The notes beneath the pieces are model-generated. The model was not told the origin of the DNA and did not search any database. It saw only the letters and a list, made by a program, of their open reading frames with translations. A DNA stretch of 64,000 nt from assembly GCF_019797745.1 (NCBI RefSeq), contig NZ_VOSI01000001.1, positions 680,928 through 744,927 of the forward strand, read 5' to 3'. Of the stretch, positions 27,330 to 36,229 are shown piece by piece. How positions within the stretch are numbered: position 1 is the stretch's first letter; each line of letters starts with the position of its first letter. This DNA is from Edaphocola aurantiacus (lineage in GTDB: Bacteria > Bacteroidota > Bacteroidia > Chitinophagales > Chitinophagaceae). A program made the position numbers and the translations under genes.

Positions 27330-29156
27330 TTAAGGTGTGTCGCCTTTCAAAGCATCATATCTGGTGCGGGCCTGTTGTATGTAGGTACTGCCCGGGTAAG
27401 TGGTGATCAGGTGTTCGTACTGCTCCCTTGCCTTACCCTTATCTTTTATCTGTTCTTCAAATATCTCGGCCAGTTTCATCGTGGCATCATCGCCCAGCAC
27501 ATCATCACTGTACTTGTCCTGTATGATGCGCAGATAGTCGATTGCTTTGTAATAATCCTGTTTTTTCATGGCGATTTTAGCCCTTTGCATGGCTATATCA
27601 TCCTGCAGGTCATTATCTGGATAGGCTTTTGCAATACTGTCCAGCAATCCATCTGCCTCATCATATTTATGCTGAAACAACAGCAGATCTGCTTTGGCAA
27701 AGCGTTTGAGCACCGTAAAATCTTTATCTTCCGGTGTATTCTCTGTGATGAGCACTGAAAGGTAGAGGGCATCATTGGCGATCAATTCGGATGTCGACGC
27801 TTTTAATACAGATAACTGCCCTTGTGCATAATCGAAGTCTCCACGGTAATAAGAAAGTTTGGCATTGCGAAAGCGGGCTTCCTCTCCGAGGTAATCTTCT
27901 TTAAAGGTTTTATCTACCTGTGCATAGAGTAGTGCGGCATCCCAGATCTTGCCGGTCAGGATGTTATAATCACCCAGAGCCAGTTTCATCTTTCCCTGCA
28001 GATCGGGCGCCAGGTAGGGCTGCTCCAGCATATGCTCCAGAGTATCTATAGCGATCTCTGGCTGATGCTCATATAAAGCCATATTTCCGGTATAGTCCAG
28101 TACAAGATCATTGTTTCTGTACTGCGGATACTCTTGTATAAATGAGCTATAGTCCTGCTGCAATTGCTGCAACATGGCCATATTTATGGGATAGCTATGC
28201 TCCAGCTTTTCCTGCATAATGATCAGGTACAATTGTCGTGCCTGCATATAAGACGGACTGATCTTACTCAGCTGTATTACATACCGTACACCTTGCAGTG
28301 CCAGCTCATGCTCTTCTTTCTGATACTGTTCTTTGGCCCAGTTCATCACCAGTCCACCCTGCCTTTGCTGGCCTTCATCCAGTTGTATCATTTCTTTCAA
28401 CTGCTCAGACTTGTCTCCCTTACCGGATTGCAACCAGGCATACAACTCTTTCCACAAATAATTATTTGATTCCTGATTCAGCTTTTTCGACAAAGCCGTT
28501 TCAAACTTTTTGACCTTTTTAGGATTCCCCTGTATGATACGGTCTATGGAGTTCTTCGCATTTTCTATGGAGAATGGCTGTGCTGCGATGGATTCCAGCA
28601 GCAGTGTCACGGCCTTATCCGTCTCTCCCTTCTGGTCGTACAGTAATGCCAGTTCGTAACTAAAAATGTATGGATTCCGCACTTTATCCCGGAAGGCTTC
28701 CATTGTTTTGAGCTCATAGTCCGCATTCTTATAAAACCGGAAAGCACCCACTAGGCCCGTAGCCTGAAACTCATTGCCATTCAGCATGGTAAGGCTCTGA
28801 TCGTAATACTGTCGGGCCGATTTCGCATCTCCCTTCAATTCAAATGCATTTCCGATATCAACCATAATACTCAGGTCTTCCCGGCGGATGCGGCTCATAT
28901 ATTGCCCCAGGGCTATTGCGGTATCATAATTTTTCGTCTGCAGTAATGCAGAAAGGTAATTGTCGTAAAATCGTTTATCGAAAGGTGCAGACACATACAG
29001 CTCCTTCAGCAGGGGTAATGCTTTATCATACTCTTTATTATTCAGCATCATCTGTGCATTCCGCTCTGCTTCCAGGGTACTCTGTGCCATTGCCGGTACC
29101 GACAGCAACCACATTGCTGCAGCTATTAAACCATATTTCCAGTATGTCCAGTTCAT
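27330..29156 (-). CDS. Exported tetratricopeptide-repeat protein
   Basis: The 608-residue protein has a signal peptide (YGLIAAAMWLLSVPAMAQ). Helical repeats run along the whole length, with TPR-like phrases YDKALPLLKELYVSAP, YDTAIALGQYM, GDAKSARQYYDQSL, GETDKAVTLLLESI and, near the end, DDATMKLAEIFEEQ and GKAREQYEHLITTYPGS. TPR proteins are scaffolds for protein assembly; in Bacteroidota several act in the periplasm. The lone tail from about 560 resembles the BamD-type repeat ending TYPGSTYIQQARTRY. Its partners are unknown. Confidence 0.82.
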   Translation of the reverse strand: MNWTYWKYGLIAAAMWLLSVPAMAQSTLEAERNAQMMLNNKEYDKALPLLKELYVSAPFDKRFYDNYLSALLQTKNYDTAIALGQYMSRIRREDLSIMVDIGNAFELKGDAKSARQYYDQSLTMLNGNEFQATGLVGAFRFYKNADYELKTMEAFRDKVRNPYIFSYELALLYDQKGETDKAVTLLLESIAAQPFSIENAKNSIDRIIQGNPKKVKKFETALSKKLNQESNNYLWKELYAWLQSGKGDKSEQLKEMIQLDEGQQRQGGLVMNWAKEQYQKEEHELALQGVRYVIQLSKISPSYMQARQLYLIIMQEKLEHSYPINMAMLQQLQQDYSSFIQEYPQYRNNDLVLDYTGNMALYEHQPEIAIDTLEHMLEQPYLAPDLQGKMKLALGDYNILTGKIWDAALLYAQVDKTFKEDYLGEEARFRNAKLSYYRGDFDYAQGQLSVLKASTSELIANDALYLSVLITENTPEDKDFTVLKRFAKADLLLFQHKYDEADGLLDSIAKAYPDNDLQDDIAMQRAKIAMKKQDYYKAIDYLRIIQDKYSDDVLGDDATMKLAEIFEEQIKDKGKAREQYEHLITTYPGSTYIQQARTRYDALKGDTP

Positions 29157-29190
29157 CCAGTGCTAATTTAGGTAATCTTACCTTATATAA

Positions 29191-29230
29191 ACGATAAAAA
29201 GCGAAATCCGTGGACTTCGCTTTTTATCGT
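29191..29230 (-). terminator. Terminator after the TlpA-like gene
   Basis: A 15-bp perfect stem (29191-29205 with 29216-29230) starts right at the stop codon of the minus-strand gene. Confidence 0.75.
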
Positions 29231-30673
29231 TTATGATTTTTTTGCTGCTCTGGCTTTCTTTTCTTCTTCAAACTCTACTACTTTCAGGATAGTACCACTC
29301 GAAAGACTCTTGCCTACCAGTTTTTTATCCTTATCCAGCAGGTAGATTTTCGGAGTGCTGTATACATCATAAAGCGGTTTGTATTCCAGCTTATTTTTTG
29401 CATCTACCAGCGTCTTCCATTCTGTGATCTTGTGATCTGCATTGAACTTCAGTAATTCAGAACGATCGCCGTCGGTTGGTACAGATACCACGCGAACACC
29501 ATATTTTTTCAGATCTGTATTGTACAGGTCAATGATTTTAGGCATCTCTTCCATACAGTGACCGCATTGCGGAGACCAGAAGATCAGTAAGGTATACGGT
29601 GAATTCCCGCTGCGGATACTCTCATCCTGTAAGGTCGTTAAATCCTGCAGCGTTACATCCGGCGCCGGATTGCCCAATACATTCGGTGCAATTTTAGCAG
29701 CACGGTCCAGGTAGCGGTTTACACCGGCAGTGTCGAGCCAGTAAGCCTTTCCTTTACCAAAATAGTTTTCTACCAGGTGTACAAAGGAGGCATCCACACC
29801 CATCATTTTGCTCTCGGCAGTATAATTACCCAACCAGTGCAGGATATATTTATATACTTCCTGGGCCGGTTCCGCTTTCTTCAGCAGTTTGTCCATCTCC
29901 ATATTAATGGTATCCGGTACCGGGTATACCAGCTGGGAGAAGTATTCGTTCAATCTGCCATCAAGAATAGGCGTTTTGGCCAGCCTGTTATCGGTAAAGT
30001 CAAAATTATCCCAGAAGTGGGCTTTGTAATTATTCAGTGCATACATAGAATCTACGGTCTTACCGTCGGCCATGTAGTGCTTTTTCTTATCTATATCCGG
30101 AGCATCCATAGCTCTGAAGATCTGTGTCAGCAAGCTTTTCGGATGGCTGCCAAAGTATTTTCTGCGATAGGCCTTATCTTCCTGGCTTAGCTTTTCATAC
30201 TTTTCCTGCAATTTAGTGGTATCGGATTTTGTTTTGGCTTTGGAGGCCTCATCCTGCAGTGCTTTACGCTTAGCCGCCTGTCCTACCATAAAGGTTTCAT
30301 GGGCCTCAAAATCTTTATTGATCTCATTTTTAGCAAAGTGTGCTCTGTGGTCTGCTCCAACGGTAGCTTCTACATCGTAACCATTGTCCAGCAATAACTG
30401 AAAGAAGGCTCCGCGCTCCTTATACATCACCACATAAATACCGCCTAATATGCTATCTTTATGCTGAAACGTAGCACTGGTGCCATTCTGCACCTGGGCG
30501 GAGTCTGTTTTATAAATGGTAGGAAGTCCTTTCCCGAAATAGTGTGCCAGGTAAACGTACTTGTCAGTGATCGGTTCTGAAAAATTGACTTTTACGGTAT
30601 AACCGTTTTTTTGTGCCTGAGCGGCGCCTGTCATGGCCACCAGGGCAGTAAGTACGGATAAGATTTTCTTCAT
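29231..30673 (-). CDS. TlpA-family thiol-disulfide protein (DUF4369-like N-terminus)
   Basis: The 480-residue exported protein has a signal peptide (KKILSVLTALVAMTGAAQA). An N-terminal DUF4369-like beta domain (about 22-120: VNFSEPITDKYVYLAHYFG) is followed by a helical middle region with a charged KSKTK stretch. A C-terminal thioredoxin domain (about 330-470) has the active-site motif FWSPQCGHCMEEMP. In the family the CxxC pair reduces or oxidises disulfides in the periplasm. The cis-Pro is present in YSTPKIYLLD. The gene is single, with a terminator after it. Confidence 0.85.
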   Translation of the reverse strand: MKKILSVLTALVAMTGAAQAQKNGYTVKVNFSEPITDKYVYLAHYFGKGLPTIYKTDSAQVQNGTSATFQHKDSILGGIYVVMYKERGAFFQLLLDNGYDVEATVGADHRAHFAKNEINKDFEAHETFMVGQAAKRKALQDEASKAKTKSDTTKLQEKYEKLSQEDKAYRRKYFGSHPKSLLTQIFRAMDAPDIDKKKHYMADGKTVDSMYALNNYKAHFWDNFDFTDNRLAKTPILDGRLNEYFSQLVYPVPDTINMEMDKLLKKAEPAQEVYKYILHWLGNYTAESKMMGVDASFVHLVENYFGKGKAYWLDTAGVNRYLDRAAKIAPNVLGNPAPDVTLQDLTTLQDESIRSGNSPYTLLIFWSPQCGHCMEEMPKIIDLYNTDLKKYGVRVVSVPTDGDRSELLKFNADHKITEWKTLVDAKNKLEYKPLYDVYSTPKIYLLDKDKKLVGKSLSSGTILKVVEFEEEKKARAAKKS

Positions 30674-30761
30674 TGTTGAAAATTACTGTTATGAGTCTTC
30701 TGTATTAAGCATACATCCTTCAAATCTAAAAAACTAAATTTTCCCATCGGAAAAATCAGCC

Positions 30762-30769
30762 TAAATTTG
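30762..30769 (+). promoter_or_regulatory. -7 element (TAAATTTG)
   Basis: An exact TAnnTTTG match, 36 bp before the TTG start of rlmD. No -33 element is clear. Confidence 0.4.
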
Positions 30770-30797
30770 CAAAGGTTTAACCTTACAAATATATACA

Positions 30798-32210
30798 TTG
30801 GGACGTAAAAATAAAAAGACAATCCTCAGCGGCATAAGGTTGGAACGATATGCTGCCGAGGGTAAATCCATAGCACACCTGGAAGACGGGAAAACCTTGC
30901 TGGTACAGGGTGGTGTGCCGGGAGACACTGTAAAGCTGATAGTGTTAAAAAATAAAAAAAGTTATGCAGAGGCTAAAGTGATGCAAATTGAAAGCCCTGC
31001 AACGGAGCGCGTTGAGCCTTTTTGCAAGCATTTCGGAGTATGTGGTGGCTGTAAATGGCAGATGCTTCCTTATCATAAACAGACAGAATATAAACAACAA
31101 CAGGTTGCCGATCAACTGCGCCGTATCGGTAATGTAGCATTACCGGAGATTATGACAATCTGTGGTAGTGAGCGCACCGAATTTTACCGTAATAAACTGG
31201 AATTCACCTTCTCTACCCAACATTACCTGACCCAGGAGCAGATCGATGCAGCCCAGGGAGAGGTGATCGAACGGGAACCAGCTCTTGGTTTCCACGCACC
31301 GGGTATGTTTGATAAAGTGGTGGATATCGAAACCTGCTATCTGCAACCAGAGCCCTCTAATAAGATCAAAAACCTGATGCGCCAGCTGGCCAAGGAGCAC
31401 GATCTTCCTTATTATGATTTCAAAAAACAGGAAGGCTGGCTGCGTAATATGATCGTAAGGGTAGCCACTACCGGAGAGGTTATGGTAAACCTGATCGTAC
31501 ACCATAAACGCCCGGAGCTGTTTATACTGCTGGATGCGCTGAAGGATCAATTCCCGGAGATCAGCTCACTGAACTATACTATTAACGGTAAAAAGAACGA
31601 TACGATCTATGACCTGGACGTGATCAATTATCATGGCAAGGCTTATATCGAGGAATACCTGGAGGACTTCCGTTTCAAAATATCGCCGAAATCATTCTTC
31701 CAGACCAATACTAAACAGGCAGAAAAACTGTACCAGATCACCCGCGACTTTGCCGGCCTGACCGGAGAAGAGGTGCTATATGACCTGTACTGCGGTACGG
31801 GAAGTATCGGTATCTTCTGTTCTAAAGGTGCGAAAAAAGTAGTGGGTATTGAGGTCGTAGCAGATGCTATTGAAGATGCCAAGATCAATGCAGCCTGGAA
31901 CAACCTGGAGCATTGTGCTTTCTTTGCCGGTGATGTGGCAGATATTGCTACTGATGCCTTTTTTGCAGAACATGGCCGTCCGGATGTGATCATTACCGAT
32001 CCTCCACGTGCCGGTATGCATGAGAAACTGGTGCAGCAATTGCTGAAAATGCGCGCACCGAGAGTGGTATATGTAAGTTGTAACCCTGCCACACAGGCCC
32101 GTGACCTGCAATTGCTGGATGAGGCTTATGCAGTACTCAAAATACAGCCGGTAGATATGTTCCCGCATACACACCATATCGAGAATGTGGTGCTGCTGGA
32201 ATTAAAATAG
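30798..32210 (+). CDS. rlmD: 23S rRNA uracil-5 methyltransferase (RlmD-type)
   Basis: The 470-residue protein starts at TTG (MGRKNKKTIL). A TRAM domain covers about 5-60. The Fe-S cysteines C76, C82 and C85 lie in FCKHFGVCGGCKWQ, with a fourth Cys in IETCYLQPE near 180. The SAM-binding motif is DLYCGTGSIGIF, and DPPRAGMH is motif IV. The catalytic Cys lies in VYVSCNPATQARDL. This is the RumA/RlmD and RlmCD layout, which methylates C5 of uracil in 23S rRNA (U1939 and/or U747). The exact target base is not decided by sequence alone. Confidence 0.9.
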   Translation: MGRKNKKTILSGIRLERYAAEGKSIAHLEDGKTLLVQGGVPGDTVKLIVLKNKKSYAEAKVMQIESPATERVEPFCKHFGVCGGCKWQMLPYHKQTEYKQQQVADQLRRIGNVALPEIMTICGSERTEFYRNKLEFTFSTQHYLTQEQIDAAQGEVIEREPALGFHAPGMFDKVVDIETCYLQPEPSNKIKNLMRQLAKEHDLPYYDFKKQEGWLRNMIVRVATTGEVMVNLIVHHKRPELFILLDALKDQFPEISSLNYTINGKKNDTIYDLDVINYHGKAYIEEYLEDFRFKISPKSFFQTNTKQAEKLYQITRDFAGLTGEEVLYDLYCGTGSIGIFCSKGAKKVVGIEVVADAIEDAKINAAWNNLEHCAFFAGDVADIATDAFFAEHGRPDVIITDPPRAGMHEKLVQQLLKMRAPRVVYVSCNPATQARDLQLLDEAYAVLKIQPVDMFPHTHHIENVVLLELK

Positions 32211-32227
32211 ACATAGTATCTCATTTG

Positions 32228-32259
32228 CTAAAGGCTGCTCCCATAGGAGCAGCCTTTAG
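32228..32259. terminator. Bidirectional terminator overlapping the aat stop codon
   Basis: A 14-bp perfect stem (32228-32241 with 32246-32259) lies between rlmD and the convergent aat. The right arm covers the aat stop codon. Confidence 0.8.
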
Positions 32260-32885
32260 TTTTCCAGGTATCGTCTATACTCGTCCCGTGGTATCATAAT
32301 GGCCCCCAGGCTCATCAGGTGATCGTTAGGTATCTGGCAGTCCAGCAAACTAAACTTCCCCTGCCGGCAGAGCCAGATCAATGCCATCTTGGAAGCATTA
32401 CTAACACCGCTAAACATACTTTCACCACAAAAAACATTCTTAACCACCACACCATACATGCCCCCTACCAGCGATCCATGCTCCCATACTTCTACCGAAT
32501 GAGCATGCCCAGCCTGGTGCAGCCGGAGGTATGCAGCCTGCATTTCCGGTATGATCCAGGTACCATCCTGTCCCGGTCGCTCTATTTGCGCACATTGCCT
32601 GACCACCTGCTCAAAGGCCTGGTCAAAGGTGACCTGAAAACGCCCGCTCCGGAGCAATTTCTGCATACTTTTACTTACCCTCACCTGCTCCGGCACAATC
32701 ACACAACGCTCGGGCGGAGCATACCAGCAGATCGGCTCCCCCTCGCTATACCAGGGAAATATCCCATGCTGATAGGCTTTTTTCAGGGTTTCACATTCCA
32801 GGTTGCCGCCAATCGCGAGTAGACCATCCGGGTCGGCATGGAATACATCAGGAAATCGGGTAAAATGTGGGGGTAAAATGATCAT
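32256..32885 (-). CDS. aat: Leucyl/phenylalanyl-tRNA-protein transferase
   Basis: The 209-residue product begins at the ATG at 32885 (MIILPPHFTRFPDV). Aat signatures are GLLAIGGNLECETLKKAYQHGIFPWY, SVEVWEHGSLVGGMYGV, FCGESMF and SNASKMAL. The enzyme transfers Leu or Phe from tRNA to N-terminal Arg or Lys, marking proteins for ClpAP degradation by the N-degron pathway. It is cytoplasmic. The family start is short in Bacteroidota and agrees with the ATG used. Three codons of a TTG extension are rejected. Confidence 0.93.
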   Translation of the reverse strand: MIILPPHFTRFPDVFHADPDGLLAIGGNLECETLKKAYQHGIFPWYSEGEPICWYAPPERCVIVPEQVRVSKSMQKLLRSGRFQVTFDQAFEQVVRQCAQIERPGQDGTWIIPEMQAAYLRLHQAGHAHSVEVWEHGSLVGGMYGVVVKNVFCGESMFSGVSNASKMALIWLCRQGKFSLLDCQIPNDHLMSLGAIMIPRDEYRRYLEN

Positions 32886-32940
32886 ATAATTCAATTACGG
32901 TAATGATTTTAAAATGTCAGGATTGATAAAAAACCATAAG

Positions 32941-34437
32941 CTATTGAGCCAGGTCACTTACTGCCTTCGCCAGAATAGCGATTGCCTTCTCCATTTCCGT
33001 CTCGTTCAGGTCTCCAAAACCCAGCCTCATAGCGGTAATATTACGGTTTTGGTACAATATCGTTTTGGGAATAAATAAATCGCTGCGGGCACAGATTTTA
33101 CTGACCTGGCTCAGGTTGACAGGTGCGGCCCATTCAGCCCAGATCGCCAGGCCTCCGGAAGGCTTCTGAAAGCGTATATGGCCTCCAAGATACTGCTGTA
33201 ACAGCGCAGTACAATCATCACGGCGTTGTTCGTATATCTTAAGTGATTTCTTCAGGTAGCGATGTATCTCCCCTTCGGCAATCATTTCACCCAGGGCCTG
33301 CTCCATCACGATATCTCCCTGCCGGTCTATAATGCCCAGCAGTTTGCGCATCTCCACCATCAGGTTCTGCGGTGCTACAATAAAACCGGTACGAAAGCCC
33401 GGCGCCAGTGATTTGCCGAACGAACCTACATAGATTACCATGCCATGTGTATCGGCACTGGCCAGCGGCAATACCGGATTTTTATCATAGTGGAAGTCGT
33501 AATCATAATCATCCTCCAGGATAATAAAGCCATAGGTTTTAGCCAGCTCCAGCAAGGCAAGCCGCCTTTGAGCACTAAGCGTAACCGTCGTGGGATAATG
33601 GTGATGCGGTGTAAGGTATAACATACGCACGGGGTATTGCTCACACATGGCTTTTACTGCCGCCACATCAATTCCCTCCTCATCTATGGATACGGTTTTG
33701 ATCGCCGCACCGGATTTCTGGAAAATCATATTGCTGGCAAAATAGCTTAACTCCCCTACCAGTACGATATCTCCTTTGTTCAGCAATATTTCTGAGGCTA
33801 TATAAATACTCATTTCTGTACTGCGGGTGATCAGCAGATTCTCGCGGGAGATATGCAGCCCCCGGGACAGGTTCAGGTAATTAGCTAAATGCTTTTTAAA
33901 AAATTCACTACCGTCCTGGTTATAGTGCCCCAGCATTTTCTTAGTGCTTCTTCGTTTCAACTGCGCGCTATACCAGCGGGAGTGCTGATCGATATGCGAT
34001 AAACGGATATCGGGTATACCATCATTAAAGACATGGGTGCATTCTGAATGCTCAAAAGGATTATCCAGCAGATTGGTCTTCTGAAATGTGAAGCCGGTTT
34101 CCTGCGGATATCCGGACCAGGACATAACACCACCAGATAGTCCGGACAATTTCCGCCCTTTACCGGCCGGTGTACCTATAACAAAGGTCCCTTTATTGGG
34201 TCTCGCTTCTACCCAACCCTGTGTCAGCAGTTCTTCATAAGCTGCCACAACGGTATTCCGGTGCAGATCCAGTAGGGCACTTAGCGCCCTGGTACCCGGC
34301 AGCCGGGTGTTGGCAGGCAGGTACCCCCGCTGTATCGCCTGTATTAACTGGTGGGTCACCTGCATATAGATCGGGGTCTCCAGGTCACGAACGATTTGTA
34401 CAAAACTCTTATATGGGATCTCAACCGGACTACTCAT
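32941..34437 (-). CDS. MocR-type regulator (GntR HTH plus aminotransferase domain)
   Basis: The 498-residue protein has an N-terminal GntR winged helix (about 12-80: PIYMQVTHQLIQAIQRG, TRALSALLDLHRNTVVAAYEEL). The aminotransferase-like domain (about 130-490) has the PLP features LEDDYDYDFHY and the lysine of GSFGKSLAPGFRTGF. MocR regulators (PdxR, GabR, TauR) sense PLP or PLP plus a substrate and control a nearby gene set. It diverges from the biotin operon at 34.5 kb, with only about 60 bp between them, so it is a candidate regulator of it. Most similar in layout to PdxR. Confidence 0.88.
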   Translation of the reverse strand: MSSPVEIPYKSFVQIVRDLETPIYMQVTHQLIQAIQRGYLPANTRLPGTRALSALLDLHRNTVVAAYEELLTQGWVEARPNKGTFVIGTPAGKGRKLSGLSGGVMSWSGYPQETGFTFQKTNLLDNPFEHSECTHVFNDGIPDIRLSHIDQHSRWYSAQLKRRSTKKMLGHYNQDGSEFFKKHLANYLNLSRGLHISRENLLITRSTEMSIYIASEILLNKGDIVLVGELSYFASNMIFQKSGAAIKTVSIDEEGIDVAAVKAMCEQYPVRMLYLTPHHHYPTTVTLSAQRRLALLELAKTYGFIILEDDYDYDFHYDKNPVLPLASADTHGMVIYVGSFGKSLAPGFRTGFIVAPQNLMVEMRKLLGIIDRQGDIVMEQALGEMIAEGEIHRYLKKSLKIYEQRRDDCTALLQQYLGGHIRFQKPSGGLAIWAEWAAPVNLSQVSKICARSDLFIPKTILYQNRNITAMRLGFGDLNETEMEKAIAILAKAVSDLAQ

Positions 34438-34477
34438 AATATAAAAACTGGCACATCGTGACAGACCGGCAATATAC

Positions 34478-34485
34478 TACTTTTG
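34478..34485 (+). promoter_or_regulatory. -7 element of the biotin operon (TACTTTTG)
   Basis: An exact TAnnTTTG match. Transcription would start near 34490, so a TTG at 34483 cannot be the start codon and the ATG at 34501 is used. The -33 region has GTG (34458-34460, 17 bp upstream) rather than TTG, which leaves room for control by the divergent MocR protein. Confidence 0.6.
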
Positions 34486-34500
34486 GCGCAAAATACGCTT

Positions 34501-35121
34501 ATGAGCTTTTATGAACTGCTGCAACAGGTCGCGTCAAATCCGGAGTTACACGCCCGTTGGCTGAACACACTCTCCTTTATGGAGAATGCCGGTGCCCGCA
34601 AAATATCGGCCTGTGAGCATGAAACGGAGGTGGACATCATTCAGCTGAAACACGCTGCAGAAGAGCATCGTCATGCTTACTATCTGAAAAAGCAGATTAG
34701 CAAGATCGACCCGGCACTTTGCCCGGACTACCATGCCGATCACCTGCTGGCCCCGGTGGCTACCCGCCAATACCTGCATCGCCTGGACATTCTGGCCTGT
34801 AAATATCTCCTGCAACACTTTGAACTGGACCGGAAAGCGCTTAAATATGCTGCCTACCTTTTTGTTACTTATGCGATCGAGGTCCGTGCAGATGAATTAT
34901 ATCCGGTGTACCAGCAGGTACTGACTGAACAAGGGCATAAGGTAATGGTGAAATCCATTATCCTGGAAGAAGCGGGGCATCTTGAAGAAATGATCCAGCA
35001 ATTACAACGCTTTTCTCCTGTCTGGGAGGAGTATGCAGCTGCGGTTGCAGCTATAGAACAGACCCTGTTCAATCAATGGATAGAGCGCCTGCAACAGGAG
35101 GTGAAACCGGTATATGCATAA
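34501..35121 (+). CDS. Ferritin-like di-iron protein, first gene of the biotin operon
   Basis: The 206-residue helical protein has the complete ferritin-like di-iron ligand pattern: E28 in helix 1 (SFMENAGARKI), E55xxH58 in helix 2 (AAEEHRHAY), E127 in helix 3 (TYAIEVRADELYP), and E157xxH160 in helix 4 (LEEAGHLEEM). This pattern is typical of oxidases and oxygenases with two irons. It lacks a signal peptide. bioF overlaps its end by 8 bp and bioD, bioB and bioA follow. No bioC or bioH is near, so it may serve an early pimelate-forming step, a role other organisms give to BioI (a P450). That role is inference; I do not recognise a named family. Confidence 0.6.
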   Translation: MSFYELLQQVASNPELHARWLNTLSFMENAGARKISACEHETEVDIIQLKHAAEEHRHAYYLKKQISKIDPALCPDYHADHLLAPVATRQYLHRLDILACKYLLQHFELDRKALKYAAYLFVTYAIEVRADELYPVYQQVLTEQGHKVMVKSIILEEAGHLEEMIQQLQRFSPVWEEYAAAVAAIEQTLFNQWIERLQQEVKPVYA

Positions 35122-36220
35122 TATTCTCCGGCATATAGACCAATACCTTGATACCGCGGCCAGTCTGCAGACATTAAGAAGCCTGCAGCAACCGGCAACG
35201 GGGATAGATTTTTGTTCTAATGATTACCTCGGTTTTGCCCGGAACCGCAAGTTGCACAAGCAGCTGGCACAAGATATACAAAAGGATCCGGCAGTACTCT
35301 CCGGCAGTACGGGCTCGCGGCTGATTAGCGGAAACTCTTTACTGGCTGAGCATACAGAAACATTCATTGCGGCGCAGCATAAAAGTGCGGCGGCATTATT
35401 ATTCCCTTCGGGCTATATGGCTAACCTGGCCTTATGGTCGGCCTTACCGCAGCGGGGCGATACCCTTATCCTGGACGAGTATATACACCGTTCGGTACAT
35501 GATGGCTGCCGCCTCTCCCCTGCTACCCGCTGGAAGTTCCGGCATAATGACTGCAATGACCTGGAATCCAAACTTAAGAAGACCTCCGGCGGTTGCTTTG
35601 TGGGCATCGAAAGCCTGTATTCTATGGACGGCGATCTGGCTCCCTTGCAGGATATAGCGGAGTTATGTACCCGGTATGGTGCGGCCCTGCTCGTAGATGA
35701 GGCACATGCGGTGGGCATATTCGGCCTGGGACTGGTACACCAGCTTGCCTTACAGGAGCAGGTACTGGCTACTACTATTACTTATGGAAAGGCTATGGGC
35801 AGCCACGGTGCAGCTATACTGTGTCCCGAACCGGTAAAGCAATACCTGATCAACAAAGCCAGTCCGCTGATCTATACCACTGCTGCGCCTGACAGCCAGT
35901 GGCTCGCGATAAAGGCCGCTTATACACTGTTGTCTTCAGATGCCACAGCACAACAACAATTACAAGATAATATCCTGCACTGGAAGGGGTATAAACTAAG
36001 CGCTCAAGACCAGGCAGGACCTATACAAACAATTAACTGCCCCGGCGTACAGGAAGTCAAAAAAATGAAACAGACATTACAGAAACAGGGAATAAACTGC
36101 TATGCCGTATGCAGCCCTACAGTGCCGGCAGGTACTGAGCGATTAAGGATATGCCTGCACAGCTATAACCTACCCCATGAAATTGAGCTGCTGGCTACAA
36201 CGGTGTCGGCTTTCTTATAA
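35114..36220 (+). CDS. bioF: 8-amino-7-oxononanoate synthase
   Basis: The 368-residue PLP enzyme joins pimeloyl-ACP (or -CoA) with alanine to give 8-amino-7-oxononanoate, the first ring-forming step of biotin synthesis. Visible features are FCSNDYLGFA, the glycine-rich GSTGSRLISGN, LLVDEAHAVGIFG and K226 as PLP lysine in TTITYGKAMGSHG. Its ATG overlaps the end of the preceding di-iron gene by 8 bp. Lengths fit the family. The operon order here is di-iron protein, bioF, bioD, bioB, bioA. Confidence 0.94.
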   Translation: MHNILRHIDQYLDTAASLQTLRSLQQPATGIDFCSNDYLGFARNRKLHKQLAQDIQKDPAVLSGSTGSRLISGNSLLAEHTETFIAAQHKSAAALLFPSGYMANLALWSALPQRGDTLILDEYIHRSVHDGCRLSPATRWKFRHNDCNDLESKLKKTSGGCFVGIESLYSMDGDLAPLQDIAELCTRYGAALLVDEAHAVGIFGLGLVHQLALQEQVLATTITYGKAMGSHGAAILCPEPVKQYLINKASPLIYTTAAPDSQWLAIKAAYTLLSSDATAQQQLQDNILHWKGYKLSAQDQAGPIQTINCPGVQEVKKMKQTLQKQGINCYAVCSPTVPAGTERLRICLHSYNLPHEIELLATTVSAFL

Positions 36221-36229
36221 AATATTGAC

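Noticed and set aside
34438-34500. Riboswitch or BirA-type operator before the biotin genes
   Set aside because: The region is only about 60 bp and shows no conserved structure or palindrome; transcription starts within it.
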